Assembly: GCF_020085105.1 (NCBI RefSeq)
Contig: NC_058063.1
Location: 15,059,762 to 15,123,761, forward strand
Reading direction: 5' to 3'
Source: Siniperca chuatsi
Taxonomy: Eukaryota > Chordata > Actinopteri > Centrarchiformes > Sinipercidae
DNA: 64,000 nt
Shown here: positions 47,866 through 59,491 of the stretch, piece by piece
Numbering within the stretch: position 1 is the stretch's first letter
Layout: every line of letters begins with the position of its first letter
Made by a program: the position numbers and the translations under genes
Notes under the pieces: generated by a model
What the model saw: the letters and a program-made list of their open reading frames with translations, nothing else
Databases searched by the model: none
Told to the model about the DNA's origin: nothing

Positions 47866-48346
47866 CTAAGCCCAGAAGAATTTCTCTGTTAGCTTTTCAG
47901 ACAAGTTCCCACTCGCAGCCTGTGAGGTAAACGCTAGAGTCTGCAGAGGCTGCTGCAGGGACTCCGGTGAACCGCAGGGGCCATGAAAGGCTCCATATGG
48001 AGGGGGCTCCGGGGCAGACAGAAAGCCGACAAGCCTATCCAAACACACAGTAGGCTAGTGCTTTATCAGGGCTTCGTGTGTTTAGGTGTGTCCATTAACT
48101 GCCACAAACAGCCGGAATCGGGTCTGACTAAGGCGGGCCAGCCCTGAAATAGCAGCGGGATGTTTACCCTGTATCCTCCTTGGAGAACTCAGACACGCCG
48201 AAAAAATTCACCAGCCGCCTCACTCCGCCGTGTCCATCCGCGCATTCCACAGGCTTGTGGTACAATAAAGTAGTGCCGTTGCCTAAACCACGCAGTTTGA
48301 TATGATTTGACTGCAATGTAGAATAACAGCGATTACAAATTACCAC
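47866..48346 (-). other. Unassigned CpG-rich segment with phase-compatible ORFs
   Basis: This segment is clearly richer in CpG than its flanks. On the minus strand one ORF (48346 to about 48166) ends at AGG|GTAAAC, a usable donor. A second ORF begins after TTTGGATAG (about 48032) and runs to a TAG at 47866. Joining them would keep the frame and read LVNFFGVSEFSKEDTG then LVGFLSAPEPPP. I do not recognise the product, other frames are also open for 30-45 codons, and no convincing upstream exon was found. It may instead be a CpG-island promoter or a noncoding first exon. Confidence 0.25.
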
Positions 48347-48354
48347 AATGTTAA

Positions 48355-48799
48355 AAACACTCCATTACAAGTAAAACTCATACATTTTAAATTGTGCTAA
48401 ATATAAGTGGTATAGAGTTAGTAAAAGTACCCATAATGCAGAATGGCCCCTGTCATTGTGTTATATAGGCTATATTACATTATTATTGATGTATTAATGT
48501 GTAGGCAGCATTTTAATGCTGTAGCTGGTCAACGTGAATCTTTAACAATGTGTCACATATGTTACATATAGGAACTATTTTCTTTTTACAGAGAGTTCCT
48601 ACATGAAACTGCTCACAACAAGGTCTGTGGATTATCCCGAGGAGGCAGACATCTCAAAACTCAGCAACTCCACACCAAAACAATCTAGATGGATGCATAG
48701 CACTACAGGTAAGAGGAAACACATGTATTTTTGATTTTGGGGTGAATCGTCCCTTTAAGTAGCCTTAAAGCTCTGAATACTTCTCCCACCACTGTCAAA
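48355..48799 (-). mobile_element. Family A transposon fragments (reverse orientation)
   Basis: Positions 48420-48530 match the reverse of the family A internal block (ATAATGCAGAATGGCCCCTG versus CAGGGGCCATTTTTCTGCAC). Positions 48750-48799 end in AATACTTCTCCCACCACTG, the reverse of the terminus CAGTGGTGG. About 200 bp between them is unrelated. Confidence 0.55.
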
Positions 48800-49029
48800 C
48801 ACCCACACATTTTCAGCCACATATACTGAAGACATGACCTCAGCAGTGGCCACGGCATTGCGTAGGTTGAACTCTTTTTTTATATTGGTTTGACAATTGT
48901 TAACTCAAGATGCTGTGTCTGAAACTGAAGAAATCTAGTGGACATTGAGTTACCCCCCAAAACTGCTAGTTCCAGGGTCAAAAGTAAACATTAAAGCATC
49001 ATTTTTATCTAACAGCATTATTATTTTTT

Positions 49030-49240
49030 TGTAAAGAGCAGGTCTTGGCGGAGTGGGCACATCTTCTGAGGGAGTTTTGCGTATGAATGACGACACAGCC
49101 ATGGCTGGTGGAAAGGTGTTCCGGCCTGGTGGGGGAAACGAGCCGCTGCTGACTGATAAAGGAACAGTGACGCGTCAAGCTGAACAGACCGACACAACGC
49201 GAAGTAACGGTCGTTCAGCGACTCTACCTTCAAAATAAAA
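49030..49240. other. Short GC-rich segment with open frames, unassigned
   Basis: A plus-strand ORF (ATG at 49083, or further in at 49101) reads MAGGKVFRPGGGNEPLLTDK and stops at 49238. The segment is richer in CpG than its flanks and lies about 250 bp upstream of the probable ajuba first exon. I do not recognise the peptide and see no splice-linked partner. It is more likely part of the ajuba promoter area. Confidence 0.2.
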
Positions 49241-49379
49241 GCGAACATTGTGCCGCTTTCGAAAAGGAAGCGAATAAATAACCATTTTGGAGTAACTAAC
49301 TACACAATTGTGTCTACATATTAAACGGGAATATAATCTTATTTGTGAAAAGAAACCAAAGCTGTACCACGGATTGTTT

Positions 49380-50597
49380 ACGATTTAGTTTTGTTTAAAT
49401 ATAACGGTTGTCAGGAAGGAGTACATTTTGAAAAGCGTAACCGGAACTAGCTGTCTCCACCGTAGCTAACCCGACACTTGTAAAAAAGAGGGGGGAGGTA
49501 AGTAGTTATTGAGGGGGAAGAAAGAAAGAAACAAAGTTGTCGACCGTGCAATGCACACGGGGAGGGATTTTATGTATCTCGAGCGACTCGTTTAGCCCAG
49601 CACCGGTCTGTTGGGATGTAACTGTAGCGGCGCACCGGTTTCCCCCACTTCCTTCTCTCTCTCCAAACTTCTCCGCTACTATTTCGCCGAGTCCCGGACA
49701 GGTTTTCTCCTTTGAAAACGGGGATGATAAAGGCAGCCGAGCACAGGCGAATGGACGGACGGACAGGGGAGTCTAGCGAGTGCCCAATGCGTGTTTTATG
49801 TTGCCTGAGTTAAACTCAATCGTGTTGTTTTAAATTTTCCGAGCACATTTCGTCCTGAGATGAATGGCAGAAGTCGGGTGAGTCGACCATCTGAGCACAA
49901 ACGGATTTATTTTCTTGTCTACACTGGACCCACATGAAGTGGTGATAGCCTGCACCCCGCTGAACCAATCTCCGCTGTGTGTTTTTAAAAAAGAAAATTC
50001 AAACGGAGAGACACCCCCACACCGCACTGGATAACCAAGCTATCAAACCGACTTTACTTAAGTGTATTTCAGACAGTTTAACTAGTAGAGAAGATGCAGA
50101 TGTGGAGCCACATGAGGGTCCACAAAGGAGGCCCTCCACGACCATAGGTCACGCCGAAGTGTCCTGGATGTATGTTTCTCCTATTTCCTGGCTGGATTGA
50201 CTTGAACTGTTAGTATTTGTCTAATAATCCAATGGATTCTTCCTCACCACAGCCTACCTGTGCCTGTGGATTTTCCACATGAGGGCAAACCAGATGACTC
50301 AGAGGACTTAAGTCATGTAACCACCTGAAATGTCTTAAAGGTCTTATTTATCTGTTTTGTATTTATTGTGTGTGTACATAAGCTTTGTGCTAGTTTCAAG
50401 GCCAGTTTTTAATTTCTCAGTAAGAATTTGAAAGCTGCCATTTCATCTGTCGAAGTGAAAACTGTAGATTTGCTTGAACATCTTTGTTCTACTGTATATC
50501 TACTCACACTGTATTTGAGCACATTAATCTGTAACTTAAAGGGGGACTGTAGGATTTGACTTCGCCCAGACAGGTAAAAACACAAGAAGGCTTCATC
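49380..50597 (+). promoter_or_regulatory. ajuba: ajuba promoter CpG-rich area, 5' UTR and first intron
   Basis: From about 49380 to 50180 CpG dinucleotides are frequent, against an AT-rich flank. A perfect donor (GGAG|GTAAGTAG) at 49498 suggests that a noncoding first exon ends at 49497. The coding exon would then follow an acceptor before 50598, with CTGTAG at 50552 or GCCCAG at 50569 as candidates. The exact UTR splicing cannot be fixed from sequence alone. Confidence 0.5.
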
Positions 50598-52959
50598 ATG
50601 GACAGGCCGATAAGCAAGTTATTGGAGAAGTTAAAGCTAACGGACTCGGGCAGTGTGAAATTCAACAGTTCAAAGAAAAAACATGATTCTGCCAACAACT
50701 CTAATAACAGCAACGCCAACACTGGCATCTCCGGAGGCAGCGGTGGGGGCAGCGGTCTGCCACCAGCTCCCAGCCCTGCAGCTGCCTCGCCCTCAAGACC
50801 CGGCCAGTTCTCGCTTGCCTCTGTAACCACAAGCGATGCATGTGTTCCAGCGAGTGGGAGAGGAGGAGGAGGAGGAGGGATGGGAATGCCTTCCTCTCAG
50901 CTCCTCACCCCACCGCCGTCTTCCTCTACAGTGGGTGCCATACCTCCAGATGGTGAGCAACCACTTCACCCTTCCACCTTGGCACCACTGAGGCGTCGCT
51001 CCCCCCAGCAGCGAGCTTCCTGTTACCTGGGCGAAGGCGTGGATTCCCACCTGAGGCGTGAGTCTGGCCTGGGCCCTGAGTGTGACCCTCTGGGGGCGTT
51101 TGGCTCCAAGACGTCCCTCAATCAACGACGCTACTCCCTGGAGCTCCAGCAGCTGGTCAGGCGGCAGCAGCTCCTCTCCCAGCCTCCGCCTCTCTCTGTT
51201 CCACCGCCGTACCCTGCTGCCACAGGGTATGGGTCAGCTCCCAGAGGTGGCCTGGCAGAGCCTGGCTACCTCTCTGAGTCTGAGAGGCACAAACGCCTCT
51301 CTCTCCAGGAGGCTCTGTTTTACAAACGCCTGAGCACGGGCAGTGAACTGTGGGAGAGCACGAGGCCTGCATCCCTCTCTCATCCACCACATCGCACATC
51401 TGATATGACCGGAGGAGGTGTAGGAGGGAGCTTCTTTTATCCCCCAGGGCCAACCCTGAGTCCATGCTCGTCATTCAGCCTCCAGGAGTCGCTGGTGGTC
51501 AGCCCCAGGTCCAGCTTTGCCTCCAGCACGGCCAGTGGCGGCGGAGGAGGGAGTCCCATGGAGAGCCGCTGCAGCAGCAACCGGACCAGTGGTATCAGCC
51601 TGGGCTACGACTCTCGCTACTCCGCCTCTGGAGGCCTCCCTCCACAGCAGCAATCCCCCTCCATGCAGACAGGGGCTTCTGTGGCTGGTTATGGGCCTCC
51701 AGGCAGGGCCGGGGTAACCCCTGTGGAGGCCTGGACTCAATACCTGGATGGTGGGATGCGTCCAGGGGCCCATGATAGCCGACATTCCTACCCACCTGCT
51801 GTTGGAAGTCCAGGAGCAGCGTGCTACCAGGCTGGCCCAGAGTGGTGGATAGAGCAGCAGGCAGGAATGAGAGGCAAAGAGGGGGGTATGATGGGAGACA
51901 GGGGCCGATACTCAGATCTGCCTGGCACCCGGTACCAGGAAGAGCTCACCCGACTTCTACTGAGAGATGCAGCGCTGGAAGGTGATGGGCTCCTGGAGGG
52001 CCTGATGCTGAGGGAACAGTCTCTGGCCCTGACGGCTCTTTCCAAACCGAGCACGACAACACTGGGGCCTTGCTCAGCCGGAGGGCCGGTCAAACCTCAG
52101 GAGGATCCAGGGAGGGAGGCTGTGGAGAACCGCCAGGAGTTCTTTGGTGAGATTCTTTTTTTAATTTTTTTATTTTACAATAGTTTTCAGGCTACACAGC
52201 AGAAACAGGAAAGTGAGGAGAAATGTAGCCAGGACACAAGTTAAACAGAGCTGCATTTAACACAAAATGTAAAATCACATCCCTAATTTGAGCAAGTGCC
52301 GTCACTGTTCATGTACGGTATCCCATGCATTCATAATGGAGTGCTGGGTCGCCCAGCATCCGCCCTCAGTGTGTTATTATTGTCCTCCTCACTGCCTGGT
52401 GTCAGATCACAGGTTTCTCTCTAAATGAAAGGGTTGTATGGATGGATGGATGGACAGATTAATAGTTGAAAGAGTGTATGGATGGATGGTGCATTGGAAC
52501 CTGCAGAGACATGCAGGTTTGTAGCACGCAAAGCATAAAGGAGAAGAAAAAAAGGGCGCTCGGGCTTCAGAAACTGATCCAGACAAGTAGAAATGTTTGG
52601 CTGAAGACAAGAAAGAAAAAGAACACGCAAGATACGTGTAGTTGTCAAAAACAAGAAAGTAGTTAACAGTACACTTATTTATATACTCATTCAGGCTCAC
52701 ACCTGTAGCCAAAACATCAAGCAAAGTCAGCTGATGTTTCAAGACATTGCCAATTTGCTACAGTGTGATGCACATAAAGGGCTAATGCAGCGTATCTACA
52801 TGGCCATTAAACTGCAAAAGTCTGCTGTAACAGTCAGACACAAATTACATGGTTTCATATAAACACAGCTTCGACCATTACTGTGAGTCACAGAAGATTA
52901 GGGCTCAGGATGTGTGTGTGATTGTAGCATTGTAAGAGTGTGTTACTGTGGCTGGATGA

Positions 52960-52993
<34 letters not shown>

Positions 52994-55900
52994 TGTTTCT
53001 CTGTGGCAGGGTGTGTTTCCCCTGAGTGACTTCAGGCCACAGTAACGCAGTGTGTCTGAGTCATGTGTGTGTGTGTGCTGTTGTGTGTAATGCTGCCTTG
53101 GCGTGTGCAGGGGCGGTGTGCTGTAGCCTGTTTTTCTGCTCAGGTATGTGTGCCCGGAGGGGACATACAATACTGTACTCCTCTCAGCCATTAGGAAGAA
53201 ATCAGAAGCTCTAAGCCGTGAAGACAGACGCTCTGAGCTCAGCCGACACACACGTGCGCACACACACACACACACCTATATTACTACAATATAATGCTGA
53301 GCAAAGTAAAATGCTTATAATTTAAAAAGAAAGTAAAAGTGAAACATATTTTTCTATAAACCAAGAAACTATAGACCTAGATTCAGAGCTAATGCACAAA
53401 AAACTAATGGAAAACAGTTTCTGTTGGCGATTTTGTCCCACGAGTTCAAAAGAATAATGTACACACACAACTAATCAGGTAATATGTCTTCTTGTGCTTC
53501 TTTAAATTCGTTTTAAGTGTAGAAAGTCGGACAAATGCATACATATTTTAATATAGTGCATTGGTGTTTGTGCCCAAATGAGCTTTATTCTACAAAGCTC
53601 TTGTTGGTTATGGACCCTAAAAGCCTTATCCCTTTTTATAGGTTTTTTTTTTTTTTTTTTTTTTTTAAGTCCCTGAATGCTGTCCCAGTCACTTCTTTCC
53701 CAGCTTCTTCTATATGTAGCAGTTTCCGACATTAAATTTAAAGCCTTGAGTTTGAGTCTTGGCCCTTCTTTGGTTTCTGGCTTTGGCAGAGACTTGTGCC
53801 TGTTCCTAAATATCGAAGGGACTGTCCAAGAGTGTAGGAAATCTTGATTTGTGTGGCACTCCCTCAGCCATGTTTAGAAAGGAAAAAACGCATGCAGACC
53901 CTTAAATAGCTCACAGAAACGCTGTAGCTCGGACCACCACACCACTTTTCCACTTTACATTTAGTGCCCTGACTAGTGCTGAAAGTGTTCTTAACTGTAG
54001 TCTGTTAGATGAGAAACACACAGAGAAGTTAGTTAATTGTAAAGGTTGACTGGCTTTAAGTGTGTGTTGTTGTTTTTTAACAGACACTAAGCAGCAAAAC
54101 TAGAACGTTTGCTAATTTTGACCTAGAAATGGTTACTTTCCTGGTCCTAACTAATATGTCAGTGGAGTCCTTACACCTGGCAACAACCTGACGAAATGAG
54201 AAAAGAAAAGAGCTGAAAGTTTGTTTGTTGTTTGGTTAACTTCACAATTTGGCCACAGACTGACATCTAAGCCTGTTTCACTGACTTCAAATGGAAAAAA
54301 ACAATTATCTGTCATTAGATAATGATTTGAAGGAAGCAACAAAAGTGATCCATCCATCCATCCATTTTCTACCGCTTGGTCCCCGTTAAGCAGGGCACAC
54401 CCTGACAGTGGCCACTGTGCCAGGGCGAAGTGATCATTTTTGTAATTTGCTAATTTTGTTGTTGTTTCCCGAAGTAGTTTAGGCTCCTAACATCAGGGGG
54501 GAAAGTGCAATCTTGTTTAATCTCCAGATTGCCCCAATTGTGGGGTTTAAAGTCAAATTTAAAAGAAAGTCTTAACTAAAACACTCCAGAAGAAAGAGTC
54601 ACCTATTTGCCAAAAAGTCAGATCCGGTGGAGTTTCCCTTTTAATAACAGAGCTTCAGCAAAGGCATTTGAGTAGATGAGCAAACAGGCTGGCATGGGTA
54701 ACTGGGTTTTAACTGTGTGAAAATCCCCTAGGTGGTGCGAACGAGAGGATTTACAAGTGTTGACACTTTGTGTGGAGTTGGATTTCAGACACATCCTCTT
54801 GGAATGCGTCGTAAACGAAGTGCTAAGAGCCGCTGAGCGATTACTCTCGACTAAATGCATGTTTGTGTCCGTTGTGTTTTTCCCTATTGTGCTGGCAGGA
54901 ACCTGTGTGAAGTGTGGGAAAGGTGTGTACGGGGCGGATAATGCCTGCCAGGCTCTGGATAGCCTCTATCACACACGCTGCTTCACCTGTGTGTCCTGTG
55001 GTGAGTAAACCCCCCCTCCACCACAAGACACAACAATGATCATTTAAAGTATTTTAGCGAAATGCTTTGTTTCTATCACAGACACCTTTGCGAAACGCCG
55101 TTTTTAAAATCATTTTTATCATGCTGAGTCAGTTGTCTGCCATCTCTTTCCCTCTGCAGGACGCACCCTGAGAAACAAGGACTTCTACAATGTCAGTGGC
55201 TCTGTGTACTGTAAAGAAGATTACATGGTAAGAGCTGAGGTCAAGGCGTGTTTTGTCATCCATCTCACACACACACACACTCAGAGACATGTTGGGAGTC
55301 AGAGGATTGATTTTCTGCTAATGGTGATCTCTTTGTTGTAATTACAGTTTTCAGGATTCCAGGCTGCTGCTGAGAAGTGTAGTGTGTGTGGCCACCTTAT
55401 TCTCGAACAGGTGAGGTGAGGTGTGTGTGATGTTAGATTTAAAGGAAATGTACTCCCAACTCCCAACTTAACCTGCGCTGTGTAATTTTTAGTCACTTGC
55501 GTCCTATGTTTCCCAGAAACAAGGACCCCACAGAGGAAAGTGAAATTCAGTGACGTTTTTGTTGGCTCCTCTTCGGGTTCCCACGGCAGATTTTCAGTGG
55601 AATGTTTGCCTTGGGTTTTTGATAAATACAGAAATAAGGCTCTGTAGTTATTAGCTTAAAACTTTTTACCATATTTGAACCACATAATACCCATAATATA
55701 AATAGAAAGCTCACAGTGAGTCTGGGACCCACCGGCATCATTTTCTGCATAATTTGAACCATATTCAAGTTTTAAGACTACAAATGTTTAATGCTCAAAA
55801 GCGTGTTGGCGCAGAAAAATTGCATTTGCATCATAAATTGTAGCTGAATTGGAAACATTGTTACATGCAGTGAATGTACTTTCTGGTCTCTGCTGGATTA

Positions 55901-56169
55901 CTAACTGACAGTAAAGGATGTTGGTACTACAGTATAGTAATTAGTGATCATGCAGCTTTATCATTAAAATTACAGATAGACTAATTTATACATTGTTCAG
56001 CGAGATGGAGATTTCCAGCTGATCTACTTCAGGACCCTGCGTGTATAAAATTTGCTGAGACATGTTTTGATAACTACTTTGAAATAAATGTAAATCTAAC
56101 TAATGCTTGCAAAAGATGGGAGGCATTCAAGGTATTCATTAGAGGAGACATTATTAGCTACACAAGTTC

Positions 56170-56205
<36 letters not shown>

Positions 56206-57678
56206 TTATAGCATGTATCAATTATGAAATGCTTTCAAAAAGGCAAACCAAACAATAAGAAACGAATCGAACAATAAAAATTCAGATTCTGTAGGTAGCA
56301 AGAACAAAAACCAGACTAATACATTACAAAAGAGAAAATACTATTACAAATTACAATCAAAACAGCAACAATGCACTTATGTGTATATATACATATATAG
56401 TATATGCATACCTACATACACATATATTCAGTCTAGGCCAGTTATCTGTGGAAAATTTTACTGTATTTAAAATACACCACTCAAAAAGCAAATGAGACAA
56501 GAAATGTTTTTAAAATTACTTAAATCATTATTGGTTTTCATTCTCAGATCCTGCAGGCTCTTGGGAACTCGTACCATCCCAGCTGTTTCCGCTGCATGGT
56601 GTGCTCCAAGGCTCTGGATGGGGTGCCTTTCACCGTGGACCATCACAGCAACATCTACTGCGTGGCAGACTACAACAAGTGAGACTTACTGTGTTTAAAT
56701 GCTTTGTTTCAGGGGATGACTTGTAGGCATCCTGGTGCTGTAGATCAGTGGCTCTTAATATTTCTGTCTGTATTTTATCCTATTTGTCAATATTTACGTG
56801 TAACAGATGTTATGGAATTTAGTTTTTGCATGTGTAACATTTGAAGAATGTCCCCTGCTCATTTCACTTCCTTCAGAGACATTGCTCAACTGTGTGAGTG
56901 CTCCTGGTTTCTACAGTAAATAAACTTTCTCCTGTCGTCCTGCAGGACTTTTGCCCCGAAGTGCGCTGCCTGTTTACAACCTATCTTACCTACTGAGGTG
57001 AGTACAGGTGTATTTGTGTGTATTCTCCGATGTACATGCTGGCTGGAGGCGTCTTATTATTTATGTCTCTTGTGCATAACCTTGAACAGCATGTGTGAGT
57101 AATTGTTTTTGTTAACTTCAACACTAAGCAAACTTTTACAACCAGTGTAATATACAGCAGAAGCTGTTTCAGGCAATCACAGAAGAGTATTTCAAAATCT
57201 GTTTATCTTGCATATATTTCTGGTGATTCACTTTTTTTGCTGCAACTGAAAGTGCGCCAAAAAGTTTTTCTTCTGTTCTGTGGCTCAGGGCAGTGAAGAG
57301 ATCCTCAGGGTCGTGTCTATGAACAAGGACTATCACTTTGAGTGCTACCACTGTGAGGTGAGTGATCTTCAGCTAATAACCACAAATGTGTTTATTGTGT
57401 CAGTTTCCTAAAATATTGTTTGAGTGCAGAAAATCGGAACTACAAATAGTTCTGATCTGACTTTTGTTATGAAGTGCCTTGATGGCTGACCTCACTTCCT
57501 CTGTGCATTTCTGTCCTTATCTGCGTCTTCCCCCCCTCCCCTCCAGGAGTGTGGTAAGCAGCTCTCCGATAAGCCTGGCTCGCAGTGCTTCCCTCTGGAC
57601 TCGCATCTCCTCTGCCACTCCTGTCACATGAGCAGAGTGTGCACCACACACAGCATTCCCCCTCACAACACACACTGA
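50598..57678 (+). CDS. ajuba: Ajuba LIM-domain protein, complete
   Basis: Eight coding exons: 50598-52146, 54899-55000, 55160-55227, 55348-55410, 56548-56678, 56946-56997, 57289-57357, 57547-57678. They sum to 2166 nt, 721 residues, longer than human AJUBA (538). The N-terminus [14 protein letters not shown] corresponds to the mammalian start, so the ATG at 50598 is preferred over the in-frame upstream TTG. The long preLIM region is Ser/Gly/Pro-rich and keeps two family blocks, [12 protein letters not shown] and [12 protein letters not shown], plus [14 protein letters not shown]. Three LIM zinc-binding domains start at about Cys519, Cys584 and Cys644, with Cys/His/Asp ligands in place. Ajuba is a scaffold at adherens junctions and in the nucleus. 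In mammals it binds LATS kinases (Hippo), Aurora A and Snail. The C-terminal tail after LIM3 ([14 protein letters not shown]) differs from the mammalian ending. Exon 1 holds the whole preLIM region. Confidence 0.94.
52962..52992. repeat. (TG)n microsatellite in ajuba intron
   Basis: An uninterrupted TG run of about 30 bp. Confidence 0.9.
53642..53667. repeat. Poly(T) tract in ajuba intron
   Basis: About 26 consecutive T, flanked by ordinary AT-rich intron. It could be the tail of a reverse-oriented retroposon, but no body was recognised. Confidence 0.85.
54348..54425. repeat. CCATCC-type interspersed repeat fragment
   Basis: CATCCATCCATCCATTTTC followed by TACCGCTTGGTCCCC and GCAGGGCACACCCTG. 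I know this terminus from a very common teleost repeat. Truncated. Confidence 0.6.
56167..56203. repeat. (ATT)n microsatellite in ajuba intron 4
   Basis: About 12 units of TTA/ATT, in the intron between the two LIM2-encoding exons. Confidence 0.9.
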
Positions 57679-58110
57679 TTGGCGCCTACGCAGCTGTGGA
57701 TGTTGGATAAAACTGGTCTTAACATGCTGTCATTCTTGTGTGCTTTTTGCTCAGTCGTACATCTTTTTCTTCAAGATGAAACTGCTGATATTCAGACATT
57801 TCCACTGATTCACTTTCTTTGACTTGGATCAGTCCCTTTTGTCACATGCTGTACTTCTTGTACTATTACTGTACCATAGTTATAAGGGAACGGGAAAGAA
57901 ACTACTGCTTTGTTTACCCCAATGTGGCTACTGTTTGCTGTAGAAGAACAAGGGATTTTGCTAAACTGTTGTACATATATTATCGCTAGTAACATTTTGC
58001 ACTTAAATTTGACTTTACTGTAAGATTTGTTACGTGAATCTGTACAATTTGGGGGAAAAACATTACTGTAATTTCTGTATGTTGTAATAAATATTTTCAA
58101 TTGTGTTCAG
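57679..58110 (+). terminator. ajuba: ajuba 3' UTR with poly(A) signal
   Basis: A short 3' UTR of about 430 nt ends at AATAAA (58086-58091), followed by a TTTTC...TTGTGTT downstream element. Cleavage is expected near 58105-58112. Confidence 0.7.
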
Positions 58111-58279
58111 ATAATGGTCTGCTTACAAGTATTAGGTCACACATTTAAACAAGTTCAGTATAACAAACTTTAAAAGCTTTTCCTCTGCACTTGACTTCCA
58201 ATGTTAAAATACTTTCCCATTGTATTCATCATTAAACGCTCAGTGGCTCGCAGCCAAGTCAGGCAAAAACCAAGCAGAC

Positions 58280-59431
58280 AAGCTGATAACCAATTTAAAT
58301 TTATTCTTTTAAATTCTCGGTACATTCAGCACTTGCAGAAGAAGAAAAGCAATAAAACAACTGTTTCGAACTAAAAGATTAAAATTGTAGCCATTACTCT
58401 ATTAGAAGGTAAACTTACTCTGAAATATATACGATTGAAGGGGAGAGGAGGGATTTCCAAATGGAGACTTCGGTGCAGGGAAGGTCAGCTTCCCTTAATT
58501 ATTACAGAATAAACCACTTGACAAGAATTTTATATCCTCCCTTTCTCATCTGCAAAAACATCCACTAAAGATAAACTTGGGGCATGTCTCCTGAATCACC
58601 GCAACACATAATATCACGTCTCTTCCTATCACACACTTTCCTAGGTTACAGTGTTGAGACTTCGATACCATTGTATTGCCGTGGGAGAGGGAGATGAAGG
58701 TTATTACTCGCAAACATCACCTGCTGTAGCACACAACAACCTCCAAGGCTGAAAAAATTAACATGATTCATAAAAGTTCAACAAAACAAAACAACTTTCC
58801 TCACTTTGACAAAGATATCTGTTAATTAAAAAAGAAATCTCAGTGCTGAAGAGAGAACACTAAAACTGATCCTAGAAAATATTTGAAGGTCAGGGATCTA
58901 TTTTGGACTGGTTTTATTACAGGGCTCTGAGGAGGAAGGAACTGCACCCGCAGAACTAAAATAAAGAGGCAGGCTCCCAAACCTCAGTGGGACAAAATGC
59001 TGAGGCGAGCCAAAAAACCACCACCCTCTCTGCTTCTTTTCTTCAACAGAGGAGAATTAAACCGCACTACACGGAGACGAGGAGGAACGCTGCTCTCTAC
59101 AGAGGGAAAGGACTGACTTTTGCTTCTGGAAGACAGAAAGAGAAAGAAACAGAAGAGTGGGGGGATTGGAGCTAGGTGATCCATCGTTTAACTATTAACA
59201 AAACGTGTAAATCAACATTTTCTGTGTAAATTGACATAAACGAGTTGGGGGTGGGAACGGCAGAAGTGTGTGGAAGACAATGCTGGCGTCAAAGTGGACG
59301 AATTAAAGCACGTGGGGCGGATAGCGAGGAGCAGACACAAGTCCTGAACTTGAGGCAAGAGAAATGCATCTCCAAGTGGAAACGCTCCCTCCCAAGACTT
59401 CCTGTCTGCAGTGTCCTCCACTAAGCCACGT

Positions 59432-59467
<36 letters not shown>

Positions 59468-59491
59468 GCTTTCCCTGCAGCTGCTCGGCCC
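58280..59491 (-). other. acin1: Probable acin1 3' UTR
   Basis: About 1.2 kb between the acin1 stop and a minus-strand AATAAA (58305-58300). ajuba and acin1 are convergent, so their inferred 3' ends are only about 170 bp apart and may not overlap. The segment contains the (CT)n run at 59435-59466. Short ORFs here look like chance. Confidence 0.45.
59435..59466. repeat. (CT)n microsatellite just beyond the acin1 stop codon
   Basis: About 32 bp of CT on the plus strand, (GA)n on the acin1 sense strand, starting about 25 nt after the stop codon. Confidence 0.9.

Larger units (their letters stand above)
52147..54898 (+). other. ajuba: ajuba coding intron 1 (2.75 kb)
   Basis: Donor GTGAGA, acceptor GTGCTGGCAG. 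It contains a GGAT-type tetranucleotide patch (52436-52455), TG runs at 52962-52992, CA at 53253-53274, a T tract at 53642-53667, and a CCATCCATCCATTTTCTACC repeat fragment at 54348-54425 of a type common in teleosts. Open frame continues into the intron for 32 codons to 52244 but is not conserved-looking. Confidence 0.7.

Noticed and set aside
50793-52093. Several minus-strand ORFs of 66-110 codons
   Set aside because: They lie opposite the GC-rich first coding exon of ajuba and have no family similarity.
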